From Adiantum capillus-veneris (Eukaryota > Streptophyta > Polypodiopsida > Polypodiales > Pteridaceae): a DNA stretch of 60,000 bases. The DNA lies in NCBI GenBank assembly GCA_014529385.2, contig CM043956.1, forward strand, positions 91,344,721 through 91,404,720. Direction: 5' to 3'. How positions within the stretch are numbered: the first letter of the stretch is position 1; the number at the start of each line of letters is the position of its first letter. A program made the translations under genes and the position numbers. Of the stretch, positions 34,440 through 43,929 are shown one piece after another. Under the pieces are notes generated by a model, which was given only the letters and a program-made list of their open reading frames with translations, made no database searches and was not told the origin of the DNA.

Positions 34440-37408
34440 ATGGTGCTCATGGACATCACAAATGGTTTGCTTCCACCACCACGTACTCCGCACACCAAAA
34501 GCATACATATTCGCTTACCCACGGAATTTGCACCGAAGACCACTAGTGAAGGTGATCAAAGGTCATCACAGGAACGTCGCACCGCTTGTGAGACCAATGT
34601 TGACATTTGGGTGGATGGGCATTTGTACCCTTATGATCCTATAAGCCGCTTCCATCCACCGTTTAATAGCCTTTCCACATTTGTTCAATTTCTTGGGAGG
34701 GGAGAAGCAGGTTTGTTAGGCTATTGCAAGCGGTTGTGTATGGGTGTGCAGGTGCTTCTTTGCATATGTGGATGTACGAATGTCAAGCTCTTCACCTCAA
34801 GACGACGGCATTACAAGAGAGTGTTTCCTCTTCGGAGAGGGTAGTTAAAACTCTTGAACAACAAATGCAAGAAAAGGAGTCCCATATCTAGAAGCTTACC
34901 AACACCATCACATTCTTGAAAGAAACACCCCTTGGTGCAAGGGAACGCAAACGCACGTATTCATCCATTGAAACTCTTGCACATTCGGGAGGAGCACGCA
35001 AACGACGAGTTACAGCCACAAGGTGATTTGGTCTTTACTTGCATGATGCATTCTTACTTCACACTATTTTCTAACATTTATGTTTATTTGTTGCTAGAAA
35101 CTTCATCCAGGAGGCATGCGGTGGAACAAGCCAAGATGATCGAGTCAACCTTCTCACTAGTTGTCTCAATACCCAGGACGTGATTTCTATCTTACAATCA
35201 CCTGGAGGTAAGCACATTAAGGATGCAGTCACCAAGGACCTTATGCGTAAATTAAGAAATGTGGTTAGTGATGATGACGTTCAACAAGCTTGTGATGAGG
35301 CTGGAATCAGCACCAAAGCATATCAGGCTATTTTCCAACTCCTAAAGGATGCCCTCAAAGAACATGGCATTGTGGAAAACCTATTTCCCGTTCCTCACAA
35401 GGTCAAGCTCGCAAAGAAGGACACATACGAAGATGTGTTCTCCCGCATTGGGACATACCTACACATTGAGGACACAATGCCAACTTCCCTTTATGCTTTG
35501 TGCGCAACAAAGACAAGGGAAAAAAGTAAGAAACAATCCATAAGACCTTCGGAGAAGGGCTTTCCTTACACAATGTGGAACAATATTTTCGTGGATCTTA
35601 GAAGGCTTCAAGAAGCCATGCTTAGATTTTACGAGTTACCTGAAGAAGGTGACACACTTTACTTTTTTCTTTGGTATTATTCTTATCATAGACTCTGAAG
35701 TTTAAGGTCTTAGCACTATTTATTTTGTAGTGCTTGGCACAAAAGTCGCTTTTGTGTTGAAACTCGATGAGTGTCAAATAGTGAAAGGCCGAAGGTTAGA
35801 GAGGCTAAGTGTCACTCTAATGAACGAGGCCCTTCTGCAAACCAAGCGAAGGGATTCAGTTGAGCCATCTCCCAGAGCCATCTCCCACCCCATCTTTTAG
35901 CGTGCAATCAGAGAAAGACATTTGGTGGTTGGGTGCTATTGAGGTGCCCAAGGAGACCAATGGAGTAATTTCATGGATTTTTGAGAGAACTCCATGGATC
36001 ACAGAAGTAATACACTCCCAAATTGCAGGTCAGAAGTTGGAGATTGAGGGTTTTGGTAGTTATGATGTGGAGTGGCACTTAGGTGGGGATTTGAAGACCA
36101 TAAAGTGTTTGCTTGGCTGCAAACAAGGGGCTTCTTCTCTCATGCCTTGTCCATTTTGCACTCGAGGGTACAAACCTAATGGAAAAAAATCACATAAGAG
36201 CACTGCAAAGGCCGGATCCATGCTTCCATGGCAAGGGCATGGAGAATAAGGGTTAGATTGTCGTGATGTTGGAGATGAAGGTAGAGAATGGGAAGCGTCT
36301 ATTCTGAGATGTCCCATGCTCAATGCCCCAGACCGTGATCAAAAGGACCACGCTTGGAATCCAATATTTTGATTTCCTCTATCAAATGTACATTTTTGTA
36401 CATTACACGCATTCATGCGTATTTTTGATAGGCTATTGAAGCTCCACATTGACTATGCTTTCACGATGAAACCATTGGAAAAGTCCCAGGAAGTGATCGA
36501 AAGAGTGGAGGTACTCTTGAATTCCATTGGCTGTCACGGTGGAAATGTGTCTATTGTTGCTGCAAAGAACACAGGGGAGGCCCATGAAATTTCTCAACAA
36601 GTGTCAATGAGTGGACAAAAAGCCAGACACTTTTTGAAGAAAGTTTCCCAAGGAAAGCCAAGTCGATATGATGCTCAAAACAGCTCCAACCAGCAGGCAG
36701 GTAACCTTTGGGAGCTTTGGAAGGAGTTATGCAAAGCTACTACTGACAATGATTCAAATGGCGAGCTTGCAAACAAGCGCAAGCAAGTTTGGGCACATTT
36801 TGATAAAATGGTCAAGCTTATGGGCCTTAACAGCACAACAGAAGAACAATGCCAATCATTTCAAGAAGCCTTGGCGGATTTTGCCAAGGTCTTCACCCTT
36901 TCTTGGGGTGAAAATAACATCACACATTACATGGTAAGTCATTTTACATGGTGTATTCAATACAAGGGATTGTTTTTATTTTATAATGTGGATCGTTTAC
37001 TCATGTGAACAACATATATTGTTTGCGCATGGTGCATTTTTTATGCACAAGTATGGATCGCTTGAAATTTTTAGCACTCAAGGCATGGAGAAGTCCCATT
37101 ATCGAGTAAGGGGAGTGTACTTCAAAAATACTCGACATGGTGGTGGAATGGTGCAATCCAATTATTTGGAGGAGATGTTCAATTGGTTTTTTCGCACAAC
37201 ATTTTCTCTTAAGATCACAATGGAGCGTGCGCGACAATCCAAGATTGCTATTGAAGTGCGGAAATGGAGTCGTCAAGAGCATATCAACAAGTGGCAAATG
37301 TCGCAAGGTCCCACCAAGCATGTTGCATGGCGGCGATGCAGAGTTCGACAAGGATCAAAGGGGATACTGCGCGAGTCACTAAACGTGAATGCAGGGTCCA
37401 ACTCTTAG
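34440..37408 (+). pseudogene. RAG1/Transib-like transposase, intron-containing, decayed
   Basis: Exons can be followed in order. An N-terminal part from ATG 34440 leads to a coiled-coil segment (VVKTLEQQMQEKES) and basic stretches (ARKRRVTATR) ending at 35022. Intron 35023-35097 (GT-AG), exon 35098-35648, intron 35649-35730, then the core. Candidate catalytic residues by pattern with RAG1: Asp at 35766 (LKLDECQ), Asp at 36088 (LGGDLKTIK) followed by MPCPFC, and Glu at 37088 (STQGMEKS), preceded by a FAHGAFFMHKYGS motif. TLHAFMRIFDRLLKL matches the spacer helix of the family. Lesions: a frame change near 34720-34760, a stop at 34889, a 13-bp duplication at 35862-35887, stops at 36247 and 36370, and no clear acceptor for the intron starting at 36934. 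The family assignment is mine from motif memory. Confidence 0.55.
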
Positions 37409-37480
37409 CGACGTGTTTATTTTAAAAATAATACTTTTAAAAAAAAATAGTGTGAACAAGACCCTTTTTAAATGGGCCCT

Positions 37481-37488
37481 TATAAATA
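37481..37488 (+). promoter_or_regulatory. TATA box of the histone-like gene
   Basis: TATAAATA lies about 60 bp upstream of the ATG at 37546 and follows GGGCCC. Spacing fits a plant core promoter with a short leader. Confidence 0.55.
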
Positions 37489-37545
37489 TTGCATGCTCTC
37501 ATAAACCACTCATTTCTTAAGAACAGGTGAGCTCTTACCAACGAA

Positions 37546-38441
37546 ATGGTGCGCACCAAACAAACCGCGAAAGAGCATCCACCTGCCAACAAAAACACCC
37601 TCAAAGGATGTGAGAAGCCGTCATGGATTAAAGGCACAAGAAAACGGCCACGAACGCCTGGCCATTCCAGGAACTCATCTGGTAGTGGGCATGGTGGTAG
37701 GGCACGAGAGTCATCGAGGACTGTTGAATCTCCACCTCCTCAAGATATAACACCTAGAAGGATAATGAAGCAACGTGCCCAGCGCTGGAGAGAGGAAGAG
37801 GGCCAGCAAACAACAGAGTCCGATAGGGAGCAGCCGTCGCGCCACCAATCACAAGCAGGACCATCCAGGACTCGGGTGGTCCATACATACACTGAATCAG
37901 AGAGTGAGCCACCATGGCTGCGAGAAAAAATACCGCGCACACACCGGGTGGCCGTTGGGGGGAAGACATTGCCTGGAGGCCAGGAAGCTCTCCCCACACA
38001 ACAAGATCGGCAGCCAAGGGAAGAGGAAGAATCAGAAGAGGCTGCAGAAACAGCCCCTAAGCATTTAAACAGACGCAAGTCTAAGTTTTTCAAGAAGCCT
38101 AAACGCCGCCCGTCAGGAAATGTGCAAGTGTCCCCAAGACAATGCAGCGGCGCCGAAAAATAGCAAGGGCATTTGCAGAAATCCGCCACTACCAGAAGAC
38201 GACGGAGCTTTTGATTCGACGCACCCCCTTTGCTCACACTGTGAAGGAGGTGCTTCAAAGCTATAGAAATCAGTATAGAATGAAAGCAATAGCGCTAGAG
38301 GCTATTCAAGAAGCTGCAGAGGCCCACATCATTTCGGTGTTGGAAGATACCAACCTATGCGCCATACATGCAAAGCGAGTGACAATACAGCCAAAAGATA
38401 TGCAGCTTGCACGTCGACTGCGACGAGACTTCGAGCATTAG
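37546..38441 (+). pseudogene. Histone H3-like protein with a ~200-residue tail
   Basis: The N-terminus reads MVRTKQTAKE, matching the H3 start MARTKQTARK, including the Lys4 context. About 190 Arg/Ser/Glu-rich residues follow, ending in [12 protein letters not shown], which resembles KKPHRYRPG of H3. From 38164 the histone fold follows: [39 protein letters not shown] and [17 protein letters not shown], close to H3 alpha-N to alpha-3. The loop-1 length matches canonical H3, without the insertion typical of plant CENH3. Tail and fold are in different frames; a single missing A in the A-run 38156-38160 accounts for this, so either a sequencing error or a real lesion. H3 packs DNA in nucleosomes; its role in an element is unknown. 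It follows the transposase on the same strand. Confidence 0.8.
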
Positions 38442-38558
38442 CCAAAGTTATCCCTCTTTTTGTATTGCACACCCTTATCTTTGTAATGATTGAACTTTCC
38501 AATGACAATATGATCAACAGTTGTGTCTACTGTGTCTACTATCTTTGTAATGAAATGA

Positions 38559-38830
38559 CTTTGTAATTTTAAGTTTTGTATGTAATTTCAGTCAATTTCA
38601 GTAAATTTATGCTTTTTAAGCACCCTTGGGGGTAGATAAGCCTATAAGGGGCAATAAAAAGCCTGGCCACAAGGGCGCGCAAATGGCCCATCCATCAGTT
38701 TTGGATGGGCCATTTGCGCGCCCTTGTGGCCAGGCTTTTTTTTAGGCTTATCTACCCCCAAGGGTACTTAAAAAGCACAACTTTACTAAAACCTATTGGT
38801 TTTGCAACATTATTTTACATGGATCCTTGT
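38559..38830. repeat. Hairpin unit 1 with 39-bp perfect stem
   Basis: Arms 38656-38694 and 38702-38740 are perfectly complementary around a 7-nt loop (38695-38701). An outer stem (GGGGGTAGATAAGCC pairing with GGCTTATCTACCCCC) extends the foldback to about 38610-38770. It lies just past the stop of the histone-like gene. It may act as a terminator or 3'-end element, be a foldback MITE, or be a small-RNA precursor. Confidence 0.9.
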
Positions 38831-39069
38831 GGACACCCTTTTTTGGCCATTTCAAGCTTTGAATTCCCTATAGAATATCCAAAAAAAAAAAACATATTGT
38901 GAAACCAAGTGTCTATGCAACATTAATTTGGATTTTTCAAATGTCCAATGTAATTGGACTTTTTGGTGCAGGGGTGTACTAGGTAGAGCTAAAGCAGGTG
39001 ATAGTGTGGTGGAAACTTCATTTCATAATTGATTTCACCTTTTCTAGTGTCCTTGAGTGTGAATATATG
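38831..39069. other. Spacer between the two hairpin units
   Basis: AT-rich, no gene. Ends share GGTTTTGCAACATTA-like sequence in inverted orientation, continuing the hairpin units. Confidence 0.5.
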
Positions 39070-39328
39070 ATGGAATTTCCATAGAAAGGGTGCATCTAAA
39101 TTAATGATGCAAAACCAATTCATTTCAATAAATTTGTGCTTTGTAAGTATCCTAGGGGGTAGATAAGCCTAAAAGGGGCAAAATAAAGTTTTGGATGGGC
39201 CATTTGCGCGCCCTTGTGGCCAGGCTTTTTTTGGCCCTTGGTAGGCTTATCTACCCCCTAGGGAACATGAAATGCCTAAATTTATTGAAATTGACTGAAA
39301 CTACATACAGAACTTGAAATTACAAAGG
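39070..39328. repeat. Hairpin unit 2, inverted copy of unit 1
   Basis: The reverse complement of 39328 back to about 39070 aligns with 38559 onward, including CTTTGTAATTT, AGTTTCAGTCAATTTCA and the GCCTGGCCACAAGGGCGCGC core. One inner arm has been lost, but the outer stem (39151-39170 with 39242-39261) is perfect over 20 bp. It lies at the 3' end of the minus-strand gene. Confidence 0.88.
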
Positions 39329-39499
39329 CACTTATCAAAACAATTTTCATATCACCGATTGAAACAATTTTCAAGATTGACAAATCACATTCAAAAGAAT
39401 TTGCAAGATAGAGAGACAATTTCAAATATTTTTTATTACTTCCAAAATGGTGATTTTACATCATGTATCTGAGGAGTTCATAATTTTTTTGACCATTTC

Positions 39500-41086
39500 C
39501 TAGCGCCTATTTTGCGCGTAAGGCAACTCCCCAATCAAGAGGGAGTGCGCTATGGCCTTTGGGTCAGTTGAGCCAATGGAAGCATGCATCCCTATCTGGG
39601 CAAGCACTTTACCACGAAATCCAGTGCCAAACGCTGTGCATACAAGGGATCTGCGCACTAGGAACACTTGATGCGCAGTTTGAGCAATGGTGCTCAAACA
39701 CAAAAACTTGCTCAAAGCTTTTAATGACCAAGTCATAAAATGGGCTTGGGGAGTAAATTCATTATGGATAATGGCCACATCGCCAGGGGGGAGTTGTCCT
39801 AGGTAATGCGCAAGGGAAGCTTGAGGTCCAAAGCCCGTCCGCTTGCCACCCGTCCTTGCAGCAAAATCATCAACCTCCACGACATCCTGTCATAAACCGA
39901 TGAAGGTTGAGAAAAAAGATAATGAAGGATAAAATAGTAACATGAAATTTAGGATACAGTTTACCTCCTGCTCCTTGTCGTCCTCCTCCCTGTTGCCCTT
40001 TGCATCCAAGTCAATGCTCCCATGCACCACAGATACGACCTTTGGATCATCAGATGGGAGGTTGCATAATGGCATAGGCATCCTAGCAGCCTCAACCTTG
40101 GCTTGCGTGGCTTGGAATTCTTCATCAGCCACGTGCAATTGCTCTGCTGCAAGGACCTCCGCACATACAACTGCAATAGTGTCAGCAACAGAGTCCCCAT
40201 CTGGCAAGAGCTTGCTTTCTAGGGCATCTGGCGTATTGTCTAAGGGACATTTGGTGCTGTTGCATAGCACGCTCAAGCATTCATCCATGCGCAGGCCAAA
40301 TGCTTTCTCCAAATCATGCAGGAACACATACTCCTCCCCATCCACTAACACTGAGGAGAAGCGGCTGATTTCTACCTCTGGGATAGCCACATCCGTCAGT
40401 GGTAGTGGCACTGGAGTGTCACTAGGGCCAACTGCAACTATGGATTTCTCAACCAGTTCCTCAAGACCCCTAGGGTACTCGAGCCGGTGTGCCTTTCCTT
40501 CCGCTGCAGGGTTCATGGGGATAACCTACTGCTCCTTGGTGTCCTTGATAAAGGACCCAACCTGAAGGTGTGGTAAGCAAAGCTCCTCCAAATCAGGTTC
40601 CTCGCTCACCAAGAAGATAAATGTTGCGAGCCGAGAAAGGTACTCCACCCCCAACTTGCGCTTCTTGAGCGCTGACACCCCTGGGGCTTGCTCGTCGATG
40701 TAATGGCTTGCATCGGTTGCAATTTCTTGGAATCGTTGCAACCGCTTGGAGAATGGGCGATCACCTTTGTGTATATAGCGCAAAAGATCTCAAGGCACCC
40801 AGATCCCTACATGTGGGGGGATAGATACAGAATATTTTATGATGTGCTCCTCCATGAACGCAAAAATCTCGGCAAATGCATCCATGTGAAGGGCAATTGT
40901 GGCATCAAGGTCAGGGAGACGAGTAAAAAAGGTGTGGAGGTCCAACTTCCCTTTGTATTTGGTGTCCTCGAGGAAGAGGATGAAGCGTGACAAAGGGGTG
41001 GATGTGGCTGCAGATGCAGAGGCTGTGGAAGCATCTATGTCTAGCCTGGGGTGTAGACAGAGAGTGGAGGAGCTCAAGAGTTGCAA
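39500..41086 (-). pseudogene. Unidentified gene with one intron and two in-frame stops
   Basis: One frame runs from about 41086 to the splice donor near 39963, interrupted only by TGA (40788-40790) and TAG (40526-40528). The flanking peptides read on in the same frame. A GT-AG intron lies at about 39886-39962 (GTAAACTG...ATGACAG), and the next exon joins in frame and ends at 39500. The product would be about 500 residues. Recognisable features are only compositional: an acidic patch (EEDDKEQE) before the intron and helical stretches (AEVLAAEQLHVADEEF). I do not recognise a family. It has no in-frame ATG near its 5' end, so the start may be lost or lie in another exon. A TATA-like motif sits upstream at 41121. 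Confidence 0.5.
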
Positions 41087-41120
41087 AAGTGAAAATAGTG
41101 AATGAGTTAGGTGGCCCCCC

Positions 41121-41130
41121 TTTTATAATG
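41121..41130 (-). promoter_or_regulatory. TATA-like motif upstream of the minus-strand gene
   Basis: Minus strand CATTATAAAA, preceded by AGGGTC. Placement about 35 bp before the open frame fits a core promoter and mirrors the GGGCCC-TATA context of the histone-like gene. Confidence 0.4.
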
Positions 41131-41284
41131 GACCCTTTTTTTAAGACATTAAAAAAAAAGGCACTTTCACCAAAGAATGATTTCTCATCCCAATGCAAAA
41201 AATTATATTCAAAGGCATGATTTGCCGAAGCAAATCATGTTGATTACAGCGGGGATCAGTTTGAATATTGCAAGAGTTACAAAG

Positions 41285-42625
41285 TTATAAGATCGATAGC
41301 ATAGTTTCATCCATCCCCCAGTCCTCCTCGACCTTCACTTTGTCTTCCATTCTCTTCCCAATCTGCGGACATTCATTACAATAAGCATCCAATGATCGAC
41401 AAACCATGATGTATTGAAAATGTGGTGGAAGGATTCTCACCTTGTGACCTTGTAAACGAAATTGTTCTTGTTGAAGGGCCTCAAAACCCATAATAACCAA
41501 ATGTTCTCGAACATTACTGAGAGTCCAATGCTTGTTCACTTGGATTGCCTCCAAAGCATCGTTGGGCATCTTCACTGCAATGTCAAAGCTTGCAATAGCG
41601 CCGTCTACACTCTGTAAGGGAGTCCACAGTCCAAGCTTGCACATCCAACGATCATAGTGAAATCGTATGTACAAGGAGATGCGGGATTTCAAATAGCGCA
41701 TTCCAATACCTGAAGCTCCAACCTTACAACGATAACGGTCCCCGTTGTGCATGCCCTCCACAAAACCCCAGTCCTCTTCTAAAAGCCTTCCTAATTCCTC
41801 GTAATACGCATCTTTACATACAAGCATTGTGGTAGTCTCCACAAATCCAAACTCTTTAAAAATGTGCACAAAACAATGAACAGGCAAACACCAACTCAAG
41901 CCCACAGATCTAGAAGCTTTAGAGTATTTCAAAGAGTTTTGGACATCCATTATCATCTTTTGCTTGAAAGATGCTACCGACCACAAATTTGGCACCGGCC
42001 ACTCCATACTTAATAAGGAAGTTACTTTGATAGGTTCAAGCGTTTCAAACGCTTGTGTAGAAGTAGGGACAATATAGGAGTGAGAATAGAAGAAAATCCT
42101 TCTTTGAACCAGTTTGGTTGGGCAAAGATGTGGAAACATTATTGCTCCAATATCCTCATGTATAGCATTGAATGTAGCGGAGAGACTATGTAGTGGCTGC
42201 TCCTCCACCAACGTGGATGGAAATATGACGATAAATGCATGACAAATCTTAAGTATGAATCCATAATAACATTACACTGTGATTTCACACCTAGCTTTGT
42301 ATTCTCAAAACATGTACTTACAATGTGTTGGAAATCGAGGTGGTTGTTGCAAATGCATGGTTGACATTGAGAAAACATGTTGCACAATGGCTACGGTCCC
42401 CTTGTCTTTGCGGTTCAGGAAGCCAAGGAGCTTTCCTTTCCAATGAAGATCCAATTTTGCACGATTCCGTACACGATGAGGGCCAATAGCAGATGGTTGC
42501 ATGTATACCCAAGCACCTTTGGTGAACTCTTGTGGCACCCACTCATCATCTACACCTCTAGTGTTGTGGCATGCAAGTGCTATGACGTCATCCTTTGGCC
42601 GCCTTTGCGAAGTAGAGTTGGCCAT
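41285..42625 (-). CDS. Unidentified two-exon gene of the candidate transposon
   Basis: Exon 1 starts at ATG 42623-42625 (MANSTSQRRPKDD) and runs to a strong donor GTAAGT at about 42321-42316. It contains the motif EFTKGAWVYMQPS and LDLHWKGKLLGFLNRKDKG, which vaguely recalls small chromatin-reader folds, but I cannot support a domain. Exon 2 is open for about 308 codons, from about 42211 to the stop at 41285. It has aromatic and Cys-rich segments (HYDRWMCKLGLWTP, MVCRSLDAYCNECPQ). The acceptor is unclear; open sequence extends back to about 42240. A 39-bp repeat (GGCAATGGGAGGAGAAGG type) lies in its leader at 42715-42800. No stop interrupts the two long exons, so it is the best-preserved gene of the unit. 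Confidence 0.5.
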
Positions 42626-42714
42626 GGTTAAGCAAAGAAAACTAGGAGGAGGAGAAGGACCTTGCTTGTTGCTACAATGTACAGAGGATAAAGTGATATG
42701 AGAAGGTGGATAAC

Positions 42715-42800
42715 TCTTGTGGCAATCGGAGGAGAAGGTGGATAGCCCTTGCTTGGTGTGGCAATGGGAGGAGAAGGTGGATAACCTTTGCTTGGTGTGG
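42715..42800. repeat. 39-bp tandem repeat in the leader of the 42.6-kb gene
   Basis: Two full copies and a partial copy of a unit starting GTGGCAATGGGAGGAGAAGG. It encodes 13-residue repeats in the frame upstream of the chosen ATG. Confidence 0.75.
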
Positions 42801-43222
42801 CAATGGAAGGTGGTAGGGGAGGAGAGAGGAACTTCCTTGTTGCAGCAATGGAGATGGTGTAGAGAGAGAGAGAGTGTTGGAGTAGAGGATGAGTGTGATG
42901 GTTGCAACCAAGGAGGGGTTGGAAAAGGGGGGTTCTAGAGAGAGAAAATCACTTTTTGCCTAAGAACTACTTTTGGGGGAGCTCTGGATAGCAAAAAAAG
43001 ATTTTTCAAAAGTTTTTTTAAAAAAATGAATTTTAGGGTTTTTGGGTGTACGTTTTGACTTTTTGAGGTCAAAAAATGCTTTTTTGACCATAAAATAGTT
43101 TTAGGGGGGTTTTAAGAAGATGAAATTTGAGTTTTGAAAATTTTGAAAAATTTCAAATTTTTGGGATTTTTTCAAACCGGATCAAAAAGGAGGGAAGTTG
43201 GAGGTTCCATATGGCCCACCCA

Positions 43223-43243
43223 CCCCCCCCCCCCCCCCCCCCC
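43223..43243 (+). repeat. Poly-C run
   Basis: 21 consecutive C, followed by C-rich sequence. Likely unstable and error-prone. Confidence 0.9.
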
Positions 43244-43374
43244 GTCCCCGCCCCACCCCACCCTGCCTTCTCACTAGGTAAGAGCCCATTTAAGAAGTGT
43301 AAGACTACTTTGTCCCCCTACATTTTTGAGGGCATAGAGTGTGTCCACCACCCTCTTCTCATTGGCTGGCCTCT

Positions 43375-43424
43375 AATTAACCTTAATCCCAAAGGACCCC
43401 TAGAGGGTTCATATTTTTCCTAAT
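43375..43424 (-). repeat. Right terminal inverted repeat candidate
   Basis: Reverse complement of the left terminal sequence, as described for 33821-33890. It lies 17 bp from an LTR edge at 43442. Confidence 0.5.
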
Positions 43425-43441
43425 GGAAAACAGACATCGTT

Positions 43442-43929
43442 TGATACACTTACGGCCACAAATAGCTCGTAGATGCGTTGGCGTGTGCGCTTCGTCTCGC
43501 GCGGAATGCTTGGCGTTGTCGCGTAGCTCTCCTCGAGCCTATAGCAATGGTGCAGTCGGATCTCCAATGTGTTGAGCGAGCCGGGCGTAGCAAGAGGATA
43601 AAGCTCACACTCACTCTCTTTCTCTCTCACACACAGTAGACGACAGCGCTAAAGTTTTGATTATGATTAAAGTCTCCCCTTTACAAAATGACCTAGGTAC
43701 CTTATATACTAAGGCTACCTTAGGTTTAACCAAAAATGGGGTTGAAAGGGTCAAATGGCTTTGTATTTACAATCTGGAAGTGCCATTGCACCCCGGCTTC
43801 TGAAACTAGAATAGCTACTCATTACAAATGACGTTTATAGCCATAATCCGCAGCATTTCATAACTTGCAAAAGATAAGACTTTGGTACGAAACTTGAGTT
43901 ATGTTGTGTTGTTGACCCAGCGGTCAACA
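43442..43929 (-). repeat. Orphan 3' LTR with adjacent polypurine tract
   Basis: The 488-bp unit starts TGATACACTTACGG and ends GGTCAACA on the plus strand. The minus strand beginning TGTTGACCGCTGGGTCAACA contains a small inverted repeat. Just outside, at 43930-43940, the minus strand has AAGGGGGGAG, a typical polypurine tract. The peptide GDDMNAEGG, ending at the tract, resembles the tail of gypsy polyproteins. The partner LTR is not found in the window. Confidence 0.6.

Larger units (their letters stand above)
33821..43424. mobile_element. Candidate multi-gene DNA transposon (transposase, histone H3-like gene, two unknown genes)
   Basis: Inverted similarity at both ends (ATTAGGAGAAATATGAACC at 33821; ATTAGGAAAAATATGAACC reading inward on the minus strand from 43424), with a second matching block GGGATTAAGGYTAAT further in, encloses about 9.6 kb. 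Inside are two plus-strand genes (transposase-like, H3-like) converging on two minus-strand genes. Each has promoter-like or intron features, and inverted hairpins lie at the convergence. I could not find a convincing target-site duplication, so the boundaries are inferred. All genes carry lesions. The alternative is a chance cluster of unrelated old fragments. Confidence 0.5.

Noticed and set aside
36388-36431. An intron in the transposase core
   Set aside because: GT and AG are present, but the phases do not fit, whereas straight read-through keeps one frame with the family motif TLHAFMRIFDRLLKL.
37546-38441. Calling the H3-like gene a centromeric CENH3
   Set aside because: Loop 1 has the canonical H3 length and [16 protein letters not shown]-type residues are kept ([16 protein letters not shown] here). 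Only the long tail is CENH3-like.
40688-40990. Plus-strand ORF of 100 codons
   Set aside because: It overlaps the better minus-strand frame with its in-frame exons and shows no family motif.
43442-43929. 3' LTR of gypsy B
   Set aside because: Its outer edge (TGATACAC) does not match the LTR edge of B at 59986 (TGACGGGAGC).
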